Positions 9,213 through 18,438 of a DNA stretch of 64,000 nucleotides are shown here, in pieces. Positions within the stretch are counted from its first letter, which is position 1, and each line of letters starts with the position of its first letter. A program made the position numbers and the translations under genes. The DNA is from DASXAI01 sp963798445 (GTDB lineage: Bacteria; Actinomycetota; Acidimicrobiia; Acidimicrobiales; Ilumatobacteraceae), in assembly GCA_963798445.1 (NCBI GenBank), contig CAWCTH010000002.1, positions 868,001-932,000 on the forward strand, read 5' to 3'. Under the pieces are notes generated by a model. That model was not told where the DNA came from. It saw nothing but the letters and a program-made list of their open reading frames with translations, and ran no database searches.

Positions 9213-10619
9213 ATGTCGATCACCGCCATCCCCACCAAGTTCGACGCCGCCGTCAACGAGCTTCGACCCCACATCACCGGCAGTGTCTTCTCCCCCGGCA
9301 GCGACCGCTACGACGCCGCCCGCCGCTCGTGGGACCTGACCGTCGACCAATACCCTTCGGTCATCGTCGTGGCCGCCACGGTCGACGACATCGCCGAGGC
9401 CGTCCGCTTCGCCCGTCGGGTCGACGCCCCCATCGCCGTGCAGGCAACCGGTCATGGCTCGACCCGTCCCGCCGACGGCGCCGTGCTCATCGTGACGGCC
9501 GAACTGACGGCGGTGTCCGTCGACCCTGTCAACCGAACGGCCTACGTCTCGGCGGGCGCCAAGTGGGGCGCCGTTCTCTCCGCCGCGCAGGTCTTCGGGC
9601 TGGCGCCGCTGCTCGGCTCGAGCACGGACGTCGGCGCCATCGGATACACGCTCGGCGGCGGCATGGGCTGGCTGGCCCGTCGCTACGGTCTCGCCGCTGA
9701 CAGCGCCATCGCCTTCGACATCGTCACCCCCCTCGGCATCAAGGTCCGCGCCAGCGCCGATGAGCATGCGGAGCTGTTCTGGGCGTTGAAGGGCGGCGGT
9801 GCCGGCTCGCTCGGCGTGGTCTCCGGCATGGAGATCGAGCTGCACCCCATGCACACGGTGTACGGCGGCAACCTCCTCTACCCGGTCGAGATGGCCCACG
9901 ACGTGATGGCCCGCTGGCGCGACTGGATCGTCGATGTTCCCGAGGAGCTCACATCGGCCGTCGTCATCATGAACTTCCCGCCTTTCGAGGAGGTCCCCGA
10001 GCCCGTACGGGGCCGCTCGTTCGTGATCGTTCGCGGCGCCTGGTCCGGTGACCTCGCCGCCGGTGAAACGCTGATCGACCAGTGGCGGACGTGGCGCACC
10101 CCGGCCATCGACATGTTCGGGCCGATGCCGCTCACCGAGGCCGGCCACATCAGCAACGATCCGGTCGACCCGATGCCGGCCGGCGGCACCACCGAGTGGT
10201 TCGACACGCTGCCCGACGCCGCCATCGACGTCCTCGTGGGCGCAACCGTGTCCGACGGCTTCGGGCCGCCGCCGCTCGTCTTCAGCGAGATCCGCCATGC
10301 CGGCGGCGCCATGCGCACCAAGGCGTCGGGCACGGCCAACGAGCGCGGCCGCTCCGGCGAGATGGTGCTCTACATGCTGGGCCTCGCAGCCGACGGCGCG
10401 TCGGCCGAGGCGCTCGATGCGCCCCTGACCCGCACCCGCCAGCAGCTGGCGCCGTTCGTGACCGGTGCCGCCTACCTCAACTTCCTCAACGGGATGGAGC
10501 GCCAGCGGCGCACGCCGGAGGCCTATCACGACGACCAGCGGCAGCGGCTGGCCGACATCAAGGGTGCGGTCGACCCGGACAACCGCTTCACCCACGGCTT
10601 CGCCATCACGAGGGCCTGA
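9213..10619 (+). CDS. FAD-linked oxidase (PCMH/BBE family)
   Basis: A 468-residue flavoenzyme. Residues 45-210 form the FAD-binding PCMH domain, with the covalent-attachment-type His in QATGHGSTRP and the block GYTLGGGMGWLARRYGL. The end (YHDDQRQRLADIKGAVDPDNRF) is a berberine-bridge-enzyme C-terminus. Such enzymes oxidise alcohols, sugars or other small molecules with O2. A second, Cys-linked FAD site is not apparent, so attachment may be single. AAGGAG at 9200-9205 places the start at ATG 9213. No signal peptide is seen, so it is probably cytosolic. Confidence 0.88.
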   Translation: MSITAIPTKFDAAVNELRPHITGSVFSPGSDRYDAARRSWDLTVDQYPSVIVVAATVDDIAEAVRFARRVDAPIAVQATGHGSTRPADGAVLIVTAELTAVSVDPVNRTAYVSAGAKWGAVLSAAQVFGLAPLLGSSTDVGAIGYTLGGGMGWLARRYGLAADSAIAFDIVTPLGIKVRASADEHAELFWALKGGGAGSLGVVSGMEIELHPMHTVYGGNLLYPVEMAHDVMARWRDWIVDVPEELTSAVVIMNFPPFEEVPEPVRGRSFVIVRGAWSGDLAAGETLIDQWRTWRTPAIDMFGPMPLTEAGHISNDPVDPMPAGGTTEWFDTLPDAAIDVLVGATVSDGFGPPPLVFSEIRHAGGAMRTKASGTANERGRSGEMVLYMLGLAADGASAEALDAPLTRTRQQLAPFVTGAAYLNFLNGMERQRRTPEAYHDDQRQRLADIKGAVDPDNRFTHGFAITRA

Positions 10620-10642
10620 AACCAACCCTTTCCTTCCCCTGA

Positions 10643-10715
10643 CCGGCCGGAACGGGGCCGTTTGCCGGCCGTGCTCGCGCACCTGGCAGGATGGTGTGAC
10701 GGCCGTTCCGGCCGG
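10643..10715. repeat. 13-bp perfect inverted repeat upstream of the CoA-transferase
   Basis: CCGGCCGGAACGG at 10643-10655 is matched by its reverse complement at 10703-10715, 47 bases apart. The pair lies between the oxidase stop and ATG 10736. It could be the base of a large stem in the leader or two half-sites for a regulator. Confidence 0.4.
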
Positions 10716-10735
10716 GTCTGGGGGGCAGGCCTTCG

Positions 10736-13034
10736 ATGTTGTCCGTGTACCGCGTCTTGGATTTCACCGATCACCGTGGCCAGGTGGCCGGGTTCATCCT
10801 CGCTGCGCTCGGCGCCGAGGTCATCCTGGTCGAGCCGCCCGGAGGCAACCCGGCCCGCCAGCGCGGCGACGGCCTGGAGTGGTGGGCCTACAGCCGCGGC
10901 AAGGCCAGCGTCGTGTGCCAGACCGACGACGAGCTGCACGAGTTGATCCGAGGGGCCGACGTGCTGCTCGAGAGCGGTCCGCAGTTCGATCGAGCGGCGA
11001 TGGCCACGCTCAACCCGGCGCTGGTCCACGTCACCGTCAGCGCCTTCGGCTCCGACGGCCCCAAGTCCGACTGGGCGGCGTCCGATCTCACCATCGTGGC
11101 GGCGGCCTGTGCACTGGCGCTGACGGGCGACAGTGACCGGGCTCCGGTGCGCACGGCGGTGCCGCAAGCGTGGCTGCACGCCGGCGCCGAGGCCGCCTGC
11201 GGCGCGCTGCTGGCGTTGGCCGAGCGGGCCCGAAGCGGCATCGGCCAACACGTCGACGTCTCGGCCCAGCAGGCCGTGATGCAGGCCGGCATCCCGGGCG
11301 TCCTCCTGGTGCCGAACGACAATCCTCCGGCGCAGCGGACCGCCGGCGGCATCCTGTTCGGCGGCGCCCACCTGCAGTTCGTCTACCCCACGCTCGACGG
11401 CTACGTGTCCATCACCCTGCTGTTCGGCGAGATGATCGGTCCCTACACCCGGCGGCTCATGGAGTGGGTGCACGAGGAGGGCCACTGCGACGCGGCCATG
11501 CGCGATTGGGACTGGGAGGGGTTCGGCTTGCGGCTGGCGACCGTGCCGGAAGGCGCGGCCGAGCTGGAAGCAGCCAAGGCGGCCATCACGAAGCTCACCA
11601 GTTCGAAGACAAAAACCGAGCTCTTCGCCGAGGCCCAGCGGCGCCGGCTGCTGCTGGCGCCGGTCACCACGCCCGCAGAGCTGGTGGCCAGCGAGCACCT
11701 GGGCCATCGCGGCTACTGGGAAGAGGTGGGCGGCCGCACCTGTCCCGGCGCGTTCGTCAAGGCTACGGGGCAGCCGCTGGCCACGCTGGCGCCACCGCCG
11801 GCCGTCGGTCAGGACACGCCGCGCCTTCGTGCCGGGGCGACAGCGCGCCGCCCAGCGGTGGCCGACCGCGCCGGTGCGTCGTCGGGCCGGCCGCTCGCCG
11901 GCGTCAAGGTGGTGGACCTCACGTGGGTCTACGCCGGCCCGCTGGCGACGCGTGTGCTGGCCGACTTCGGCGCCACCGTCGTCAAGATCGAAGGCCCGGC
12001 TCGACCAGACGCTGCTCGGGGGGGCGGCGGCGCCTTGCGGGGCGACCTCGGCCACGAAGGCAGCGTGCAGTACGCCCATTTCAACTGCGGCAAGTTGGGC
12101 ATGACGCTCGACCTCAATGTCGCGGGGGCGAGGGAGATCTTCGTGGACCTCGCCCGGTGGGCCGACGTCATCATCGAGTCGTATACCCCGGGCGTGATGA
12201 AGGCGTGGAGCCTCGACTACGAGTCGCTGCAGCGCGTCAACCCCGGACTCGTGATGATGAGCACGAGCCTGATGGGCCAGACCGGTCCCCTGTCCACGTT
12301 CGCCGGCTTCGGCAACCTGGCTGGCGCCATCACCGGCTTCTACGAGCTGACCGGCTGGCCCGACCGGTCGCCCGCCGGCCCCTTCCTCGCCTACACCGAC
12401 TACGTAGCGCCTCGGTTCTCCGTGGCGGCGCTGCTGGCGGCGCTGGACCACCGGCGCCGCACCGGCATGGGTCAGTACCTCGACCTGTCCCAGGCGGAGG
12501 CGGCGATCCACTTCCTGGCACCCGCCATCCTGGACCACAGCGTCAACGGGACCGACCCGACCCGCATGGGCAACCGCGACCGGTTCCTGGAACCGCACGG
12601 CGTGTACCAGTGCGCCGGCGCCGACTGCTGGGTCGCCATCGCCTGCGAGGACGACGAGCAGCGTGGAGCGCTGGCCGCCGAGGTCGGCTCGCTCTCCGAC
12701 GCCGGCATCTCGGCATGGACCGCCACACGCTCGGTCGCGCTGGTGGAGAAGACACTGCAGGCGCGCGGCGTGCCCGTGCACGGCGTGCAGAACAGCGGCG
12801 AGTGCTGGGACGATCCGCAGCTGCTGCACCGCAACCACTTCCTGACCGTCGAGCATCCCGTCCACGACTCGTGCATCGTCGAGGCGCCTCGAGTCGTGCT
12901 GTCGAGGACACCTGGGCGGGTTGCGCGCGCCGGTCCCATGCTCGGCGAGCACAACGACGTCGTACTACGCGGCGCTGCTCGGCTACGACGACGAGCGGAT
13001 CGCCAACCTGGCGATCGACGGCGCCCTCGGTTAG
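10736..13034 (+). pseudogene. Fused two-domain family III CoA-transferase (CaiB/BaiF), frameshift near the end
   Basis: Two CaiB/BaiF domains in one chain of about 765 residues: residues 1 to about 375 and about 390 to the end. Each begins with the nucleotide-binding strand of the family (FILAALGAEVILVEPPGG; VLADFGATVVKIEGP). At the position of the catalytic Asp of formyl-CoA transferase, domain 1 has Gln (DVSAQQA) and domain 2 has Glu (DLSQAEA). An extra base near 12958 shifts the last 25 codons; repaired, the chain ends with LLGYDDERIANL and TAG 13032-13034, a normal family end. It probably moves CoA onto a carboxylic acid. It is the first of three such fusions in the window. Confidence 0.87.
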
Positions 13035-13048
13035 ACGAGCGGCGAGCG

Positions 13049-13615
13049 TCAGGCGCAGGCCGGCGCGAGGTGGGCCAGCGCGCCGCTCAGCCGGGCTTGG
13101 GCGCGTGACGTCCGCGACTTCACCGTGCCGATCGGCACACCGAGCCGACCCGCGATTTCGGGGTGGCTCAGACCGTCGACGTAGGCCAGGCGAGCAACGT
13201 CGCGTTCGCGCGGCGGCAGGCGGTCGATGGCGCGGCGCACCTCCCACCGGGTCCACGAGCGCTCGACCTCGGCGATGCCGTCGCCGGCATCCAGATCGAC
13301 CTCGCCGGTCAGCTCGGTCGTGACCGGCCGCCGCCGGCTGCGGCGGATGGCGTCGATGCACACCCGCCTGGTGATCTGGAAGAGCCACGGCGACAGGGGC
13401 CGGGAGGTGTCGAAGCCGCCGGCTGATCGCCACGCCTGGAGAAAGGCCTGCTGAACGGCGTCGGCGGCACGCGAATCGTCGCGCAGCATCCACCGGGCGG
13501 CGGCGTACATGGCGCCGCTGTAGCGGCGGTACAGCTCGCGCACGGCGTCCTCGTCGCCATCACGAAATCGCTGCGCCAGCTCGGCATCGTCGCCGTCGAG
13601 CGCGTTCTCGGCCAT
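13049..13615 (-). CDS. ECF-type RNA polymerase sigma factor
   Basis: A 188-residue group 4 sigma factor. Region 2 reads ELYRRYSGAMYAAARWML through SPWLFQITRRVCIDAIRR and region 4 reads LPPRERDVARLAYVDGLSHPEIAGRLGV in pieces, ending in the helix-turn-helix GTVKSRTSRA. Such factors direct transcription of small stress or envelope regulons. ATG 13615 is chosen since GAGG lies just upstream; ATG 13636 would add seven residues. No anti-sigma gene adjoins. It is divergent from a Tat-exported protein 167 bases away, a plausible target. Confidence 0.92.
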   Translation of the reverse strand: MAENALDGDDAELAQRFRDGDEDAVRELYRRYSGAMYAAARWMLRDDSRAADAVQQAFLQAWRSAGGFDTSRPLSPWLFQITRRVCIDAIRRSRRRPVTTELTGEVDLDAGDGIAEVERSWTRWEVRRAIDRLPPRERDVARLAYVDGLSHPEIAGRLGVPIGTVKSRTSRAQARLSGALAHLAPACA

Positions 13616-13781
13616 GTCCTCATGGTGAACCAGCATCGTCCGACGGGCATCCGTAGCGGGTACGGATCAGGCCCTACGTGATCACCGACGGCGCCGCGAA
13701 CCGATTGGATCCGCTCGCCGTACAGGTGCTGACCACGGAAGCGGGCCTGTCCCTCCCAGGGCCCCGACGCAAGGAGCGACC

Positions 13782-14765
13782 ATGACCGACATCGCAAACC
13801 TCACTGACGCGCCCGAGAACCCGTCGACATCGAGCCGGCGCAGCCTGCTGCGCACGGTGGCCATCGGCGCCGCCGGAGCCGCCGCGGTGGGGGTGGCCGG
13901 CATCGTCGGGGCCAATCCGGCCGCCGCCACCGACCCGAACGACTTCGCGCTGAACCTCGAATCGAACCCCCATGCCGCCAGGACGGGCGCCAACTACACC
14001 GGTGCCGCCACGGTGGCGTCGAGCTTCACCATCGAGTCCGGGCCGCACGCCGCCAACAACGACACCATTCTCGACACCAACTTCGAGAGCGCCGGCACCG
14101 CCTTCATCGGTATCGCCAACGGCGGCGGTCCTCAGAAGATCGGCGTGATCGGCTGGAGCAAGCAGGCCCTCGGCACCGGCGTCGTCGGGTTCACTGGCGG
14201 CGCCGGCGCCTACGGCGGCGAGTTCTTCGGCGGCCTGGCCGAAGTGCGGCTGCGGCCCGGTGGCGATGCCCCCATCACCCTCACTACCGCCCACAAGGCC
14301 GGCGAGCTGTACGAGGACGCCACCGGCACGCTCTGGCTGTGCGTGCTGGACGGCACGCCCGGGACGTGGCGCGAGATCGGCGGCGGTTCCTCCAGCGGAG
14401 CGTTCCACGCCATCAGCCCCAAGCGCGTCTACGACAGCCGCACCGCGGCCGGCGGCACGCTGCAGGCCGGCGAGGACCGGACCATCTCGGTGGCCACGTC
14501 CAACGGCGCCGAGGCCATCCCCACGGGCGCCACCGCCGTCGCGATGACGTTCACCGTGACCGAGACCGAGGGCGGCGGCGGGTTCGTGGCGGTGCGCCCG
14601 GCGGGCACCCCGTACGAGGGCACGTCCAGCATCAACTGGTTCGGACCGGGCCAGAACCTGGCGACGACGGTCATCTCCGCCCTCGGCGGCGACCGCCAGC
14701 TCAACCTCTGGGGTGGCATCGCCCCGACGCACGTCGTCGTGGACGTCACCGGCTACTACCGCTGA
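13782..14765 (+). CDS. Tat-exported protein with C-terminal beta-rich surface domain
   Basis: A 327-residue exported protein. The N-terminus carries a twin-arginine signal (SSRRSLLRTVAIGAAGAAA, about residues 14-45) with likely cleavage after NPAAA. The middle is Gly/Asn/Thr-rich with repeated GAATV/GTAFIG-like strands. The last 105 residues start with PKRVYDSRTAAGG and end VVVDVTGYYR, a C-terminal domain seen on many secreted actinobacterial proteins. Function is unknown. AAGGAG at 13769-13774 gives a strong ribosome site. The divergent ECF sigma gene suggests it may be part of that regulon; this is inference. Confidence 0.75.
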   Translation: MTDIANLTDAPENPSTSSRRSLLRTVAIGAAGAAAVGVAGIVGANPAAATDPNDFALNLESNPHAARTGANYTGAATVASSFTIESGPHAANNDTILDTNFESAGTAFIGIANGGGPQKIGVIGWSKQALGTGVVGFTGGAGAYGGEFFGGLAEVRLRPGGDAPITLTTAHKAGELYEDATGTLWLCVLDGTPGTWREIGGGSSSGAFHAISPKRVYDSRTAAGGTLQAGEDRTISVATSNGAEAIPTGATAVAMTFTVTETEGGGGFVAVRPAGTPYEGTSSINWFGPGQNLATTVISALGGDRQLNLWGGIAPTHVVVDVTGYYR

Positions 14766-14822
14766 TCCCGGCGATCCGTTTCTGACCGGTCCGGTCGATG
14801 TGGTTCGATTAGCCGTGCCCGC

Positions 14823-16304
14823 GTGCCCGCTGTCCCCCATCGACCCGACCGGCAGACGCCGGTGAGCGTCGACGTGCCCCCAACGGTGGAGGTGATCGAG
14901 GCGGCGCACCGTGACGTCGAGCGGTCCCCCGCCGACCTGCTGCGCCTCGTCGTCGCCCTCGGCCTCACGCTGGTGGCCCTGCTGTTGGAATGGTTGGCCG
15001 GAGAGGCCTTGATCGACTTCGCATCCCGCCTCACCCACGGCCTGTCGGCCATCCCCACGTGGATCCTGGACATCGTGGTCGTCACCACGCGCGTCCTGGC
15101 CGTCGTGCTGCTGGTGGCCGGGGTGGTCACCGTCGTTCGTCGGGGCCGATGGCAACCGGCGTTGGCGGTGGTCCTCGCTGGGGTGGTGGCCGCGATGCTG
15201 GCGGGCTTGTTCGACTCGGTCGGGGCGGACTCGGCGCCGGCGCCCGCGGACCTGCACGACGGGGCCTGGCTGCTGACCCGACCGGGGTTCCCGTCGGTGT
15301 ACGGCATCGCCGCCGCCGCCGCCGCGGTGACCGCCGCCGCGCCCTGGCTGAGCCGCAACTGGCGCCGGTTGGGCTGGGTCCTGGTCCTCGCTCTCGCCCT
15401 GACCAGGGTGGTCACCGCGCCGGTCTCGTTCGACACCGCTCGCTCCGTGCTCATCGGCTGGGTCGTCGGCAGCGCCGTGGTGGTGCTGCTCGGCGGCCCG
15501 TCGCGTCGCCCCCGGGGCAAGGACATCGCCGCCGGCCTGGCGGCCGTCGGGGTACCGCTGGCCCGCCTCGAGCAGGCCAGCCTCGACGCGCGAGGCTCCA
15601 CGCCGTACTTCGCCGTCGGCACGGATGGAGGGCGCCTCTTCGTGAAGGCGCTGGGCGACGACGAGCGCAGCGCCGACCTGCTCTTCCGGCTGTACCGGAG
15701 CCTCCTGCGGCGCGACCTGGGTGACGAGCGGCCGTTCTCGTCGCTGCGCCGGGCGGTGGAGCACGAGGCGCTCGTGGCCCTGGCGGCGAGTGGGGCCGGC
15801 GTCCGCACCCCGCGGTTCGTCGCCCTCGCGTCGGCCGAGCCGAACGCCTTCGTGCTGGCCTACGAGGCGGTCGACGGGAAGTCGCTCGATCGGCTCGATC
15901 CCGGCGACGTGACCGACGATGTCGTCGCCGCCATCTGGCAGCAGGTGGTCATCATGCGGGTGCATCGCATCGCCCATCGCGATATGCGGCTGGCCAACAT
16001 CTTCCTCGCCGCCGACGGCCAGGCGTGGATGATCGACTTCGGGTTCAGCGAGCTGGCGGCGTCCGACCTGCTGCTGGCCAACGACCTCGCCGAGCTGTTG
16101 GCGTCGTCGTCGCTCCAGATCGGGCCTGAGCGGGCCACCCGCCACGCCGTCGCCGCGGTGGGACGAGACGCGCTGCGTCCTGCGCTCGATCGCTTGCACC
16201 CGTGGGCCCTGAGCGGCGCGTCTCGGACCAGCCTGGCCGCACGACCTGGCGCACTCGACACCCTGCGGGCGACGGTCGCCGCCGCATCAGGCGGTGAGGC
16301 GTGA
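14823..16304 (+). CDS. Membrane protein with C-terminal kinase-like (APH/RIO type) domain
   Basis: Residues 35-230 hold five or six membrane segments; residues about 235-493 are a kinase-like domain. The catalytic loop is seen as HRIAHRDMRLANIFL and the metal-binding Asp as MIDFGFSEL, the pattern of small-molecule and lipopolysaccharide kinases. The ATP-binding Lys is probably in GRLFVKALGDD. I infer a membrane enzyme phosphorylating a lipid-linked or sugar substrate, though signalling is also possible. The start is GTG 14823. Its stop overlaps the GTG of a PAP2 phosphatase by four bases, so a kinase and a phosphatase are co-translated. Confidence 0.75.
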   Translation: MPAVPHRPDRQTPVSVDVPPTVEVIEAAHRDVERSPADLLRLVVALGLTLVALLLEWLAGEALIDFASRLTHGLSAIPTWILDIVVVTTRVLAVVLLVAGVVTVVRRGRWQPALAVVLAGVVAAMLAGLFDSVGADSAPAPADLHDGAWLLTRPGFPSVYGIAAAAAAVTAAAPWLSRNWRRLGWVLVLALALTRVVTAPVSFDTARSVLIGWVVGSAVVVLLGGPSRRPRGKDIAAGLAAVGVPLARLEQASLDARGSTPYFAVGTDGGRLFVKALGDDERSADLLFRLYRSLLRRDLGDERPFSSLRRAVEHEALVALAASGAGVRTPRFVALASAEPNAFVLAYEAVDGKSLDRLDPGDVTDDVVAAIWQQVVIMRVHRIAHRDMRLANIFLAADGQAWMIDFGFSELAASDLLLANDLAELLASSSLQIGPERATRHAVAAVGRDALRPALDRLHPWALSGASRTSLAARPGALDTLRATVAAASGGEA

Positions 16305-16885
16305 GCCGCTCGTGCGACCGAACCATGGCGGTGACCGGCCTGGCCGTGCTGGCTGCCACCGCAGTCATCGCTCGGCGGCGCGAGATCCATCCGACGGAGC
16401 ACCAGGTGTTCCGTGTCCTGAACGACGTGCCGCAACCGGCGGTCCTGCCCCTGGCGGTCACGATGCAGGCCGGCAGCCTCGCCGCCGTGTACGTCGTCGC
16501 GGCGGGGGCGCTCATCGGCCGAAAGCGGCGCCTGGCGGTCACCGTCGCCGTCACCGGCACCGCCGTGTGGGGCAAGTGCAAGCTGGTGAAGCAGTTCGTG
16601 GGGCGGGGCCGTCCCAGCGCCCACGTCGAGAACGTCACCGTCCACGGCTCCCCCCAGTCCGGGCTGGGGTTCCCGTCGGGGCACAGTGCGGTGGCGTTCA
16701 CCCTCGCCGCGCTGGTGACGCCCTACCTGCCTCGTGCGGCGCGACCGGTGGCGTGGGGTGTGGCCGCCACCACGGCGGTCGCCCGGATGGGCGTCGGTGC
16801 CCACCTCCCGCTCGACGTGATCGGCGGGGCCGCCGGTGGGCTGGCCGCCGCCGCCGCCGCCCGCCTGATTGCCGGCGAGGCGTGA
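16301..16885 (+). CDS. PAP2-family phosphatase
   Basis: A 194-residue membrane phosphatase of the type 2 phosphatidic acid phosphatase family. All three family motifs are present: K-Q-F-V-G-R-G-R-P, the central P-S-G-H (GFPSGHSAVAF), and A-R-M-G-V-G-A-H-L-P-L-D, in which the usual leading Ser is Ala. Four to five hydrophobic segments surround them. It would remove phosphate from a lipid or polyprenyl phosphate on the outer face of the membrane. It is coupled to the kinase-like gene upstream, so the two may act on the same substrate pool. Confidence 0.9.
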   Translation: MSRSCDRTMAVTGLAVLAATAVIARRREIHPTEHQVFRVLNDVPQPAVLPLAVTMQAGSLAAVYVVAAGALIGRKRRLAVTVAVTGTAVWGKCKLVKQFVGRGRPSAHVENVTVHGSPQSGLGFPSGHSAVAFTLAALVTPYLPRAARPVAWGVAATTAVARMGVGAHLPLDVIGGAAGGLAAAAAARLIAGEA

Positions 16886-16908
16886 CCGGAGCGGTCGGCG
16901 GTCGCCGG

Positions 16909-16914
16909 TACCGT
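16909..16914 (+). promoter_or_regulatory. Candidate -10 element (TACCGT) for the SET-domain gene
   Basis: TACCGT ends eight bases before GTG 16923, so transcription would start at the start codon and give a leaderless message. No Shine-Dalgarno sequence is present in that gap, which agrees. Confidence 0.3.
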
Positions 16915-16922
16915 CGGGCGCC

Positions 16923-17468
16923 GTGAATGGGGCCAACGATCGCCGCCCGACCGTCGCGTCGTGGATCTCGCCCAAGGCGCGCAAGGGGGGCGTGAGCACC
17001 ATTGCCGGACGAGGTCTGTTCGCCGTCGAGCCCATCGCTGCCGGCGACGTCGTTGCCGTCAAGGGCGGCCACCTCGTCGACACAGCCACGATGCTCGCTC
17101 TCCCGGCGTCGTTGCAGGAGACCGATATCCGCATCGCCGCCAACCTCCACCTCGTCGCGCTCACCGACGACGAGTTCGAGCCCGTGATGCTGTTCATCAA
17201 CCACTCGTGTGAGCCGAACGTCGGGCTCGCCGGCAACGTCGTGCTACGAGCGATGCGTGACGTCGCCGCCGGCGAGGAGCTGACCACCGACTACTGCTTC
17301 TTCGACGTCGACACCGCGCCGATGGACTGCAGCTGCGCCACGCCGAGCTGCCGCAAGGTGATCACCGGCGACGACTGGCGCGACCCGGCGCTACGCGCCC
17401 GCTATGCCGGCTGGTTCTCGTGGTACGTGGCCAGCCGGCAAGCCGAGCTCGACGATCAGGTCAGCTGA
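16923..17468 (+). CDS. SET-domain protein (putative lysine methyltransferase)
   Basis: A 181-residue protein that is almost only a SET domain. Conserved blocks: GRGLFAVEPIAAGDVV, the AdoMet/knot motif FINHSCEPNVGL, and GEELTTDYCFFD. Late Cys residues (CSCATPSCRKVI) resemble the post-SET zinc-binding cysteines C-x-C-x4-C. Bacterial SET proteins methylate protein lysines; the target here is unknown. GTG 16923 is used because no ATG precedes the domain suitably. It converges with the HSL hydrolase, overlapping its end by eight bases. Confidence 0.87.
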   Translation: MNGANDRRPTVASWISPKARKGGVSTIAGRGLFAVEPIAAGDVVAVKGGHLVDTATMLALPASLQETDIRIAANLHLVALTDDEFEPVMLFINHSCEPNVGLAGNVVLRAMRDVAAGEELTTDYCFFDVDTAPMDCSCATPSCRKVITGDDWRDPALRARYAGWFSWYVASRQAELDDQVS

Positions 17469-18363
17469 GACCGAGGCGGGGTCGGACCCATTCGGCGAGA
17501 CGGGCGATGGCCTCGTCGGCTTCCGGCATGTTGCCCGCCGCCATCTGGAAGACGTGCTGCATCTCCGGGAACACGTCGAGCCGGCACTCGACGCCGGCCT
17601 GCCGCGCCCGCTCGACCAGGCGGACGGAGTCGTCGAGCAGCGTCTCGTCGTCACCGACCTGCACGTACAGCGGGCACAACCCACTGAGGTCGGCGTGCAG
17701 CGGCGCCGCCAGCGGATCGCGGGCGTCCTGCCCCTGCAAGAAGGCGTCGGCCATGCCCTTGAGCCCGTCGGCCCCGACGAGGAGATCGCGGTCCGCCCGC
17801 GACGTCATGGAGTCGCCGGTGCCTTCCATGTCGACCCACGGCGACAGCGGCATGGCCGCCGCGGGCTGGGGCAGCCCGGCACCACGGATGCTGAGCAGCG
17901 TCGCCACGGTGAGCCCGCCACCGGCGGAGTCGCCGGAAATGGCAAGGTGACCCGGCTCGATGCCCTGGTCGAGCAGCCACCGGTAGGCGGTGGTGGCGTC
18001 CTCGACCGGTGCCGGATGGGGATGCTCCGGTGCCAGCCGGTAGTCGACGTTCAGCACCCGGCACCCGATGGCGTTGGCGAGGTGCCCCGTGAGCTTGCGG
18101 TAGTACTCCGCCGCACCCATGACGTAGCCGCCACCGTGCACGTACTCGATGACACGATCGCTGGCCCCGCCGACCGGATCGGCCCAGATCGCCGGCACCC
18201 CTCCGGCGTCGACCTCGGTCCAGGTGATGCCGGACGGGTCCCCGGTCAACGCCGCGAAGTTCACGTACACGGCGCGGAGCTCGGGCAGCTCCATGTTCGG
18301 ATCGATCGCCCCAGCGAAGCTCTTGAGCTGCTCCTTGACGGCCTCGGCCTGTTCGCTTGCCAT
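17461..18363 (-). CDS. Alpha/beta hydrolase, hormone-sensitive-lipase type
   Basis: A 300-residue esterase. The oxyanion-hole motif is HGGGYVMG and the nucleophile motif is SGDSAGGG, both diagnostic of the HSL family. The acid lies in YVQVGDDETLLDD and the His in MQHVFQM near residue 270. ATG 18363 follows a GGGGG-rich site. It would hydrolyse short or medium acyl esters in the cytosol. A second HSL-type hydrolase lies at 39688-40648. Confidence 0.9.
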   Translation of the reverse strand: MASEQAEAVKEQLKSFAGAIDPNMELPELRAVYVNFAALTGDPSGITWTEVDAGGVPAIWADPVGGASDRVIEYVHGGGYVMGAAEYYRKLTGHLANAIGCRVLNVDYRLAPEHPHPAPVEDATTAYRWLLDQGIEPGHLAISGDSAGGGLTVATLLSIRGAGLPQPAAAMPLSPWVDMEGTGDSMTSRADRDLLVGADGLKGMADAFLQGQDARDPLAAPLHADLSGLCPLYVQVGDDETLLDDSVRLVERARQAGVECRLDVFPEMQHVFQMAAGNMPEADEAIARLAEWVRPRLGLS

Positions 18364-18438
18364 GTCAACCCCCAGTGATCGACCTGCTCGGCGCGGCAGT
18401 GCCTCCATCTTGCTCGGTCCGCGCCGCTCGGGCCAGCG

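Noticed and set aside
10526..12952. 808-codon open frame on the minus strand opposite the CoA-transferase
   Set aside because: The plus strand encodes a clear family III CoA-transferase; the minus translation has biased composition and no motif.
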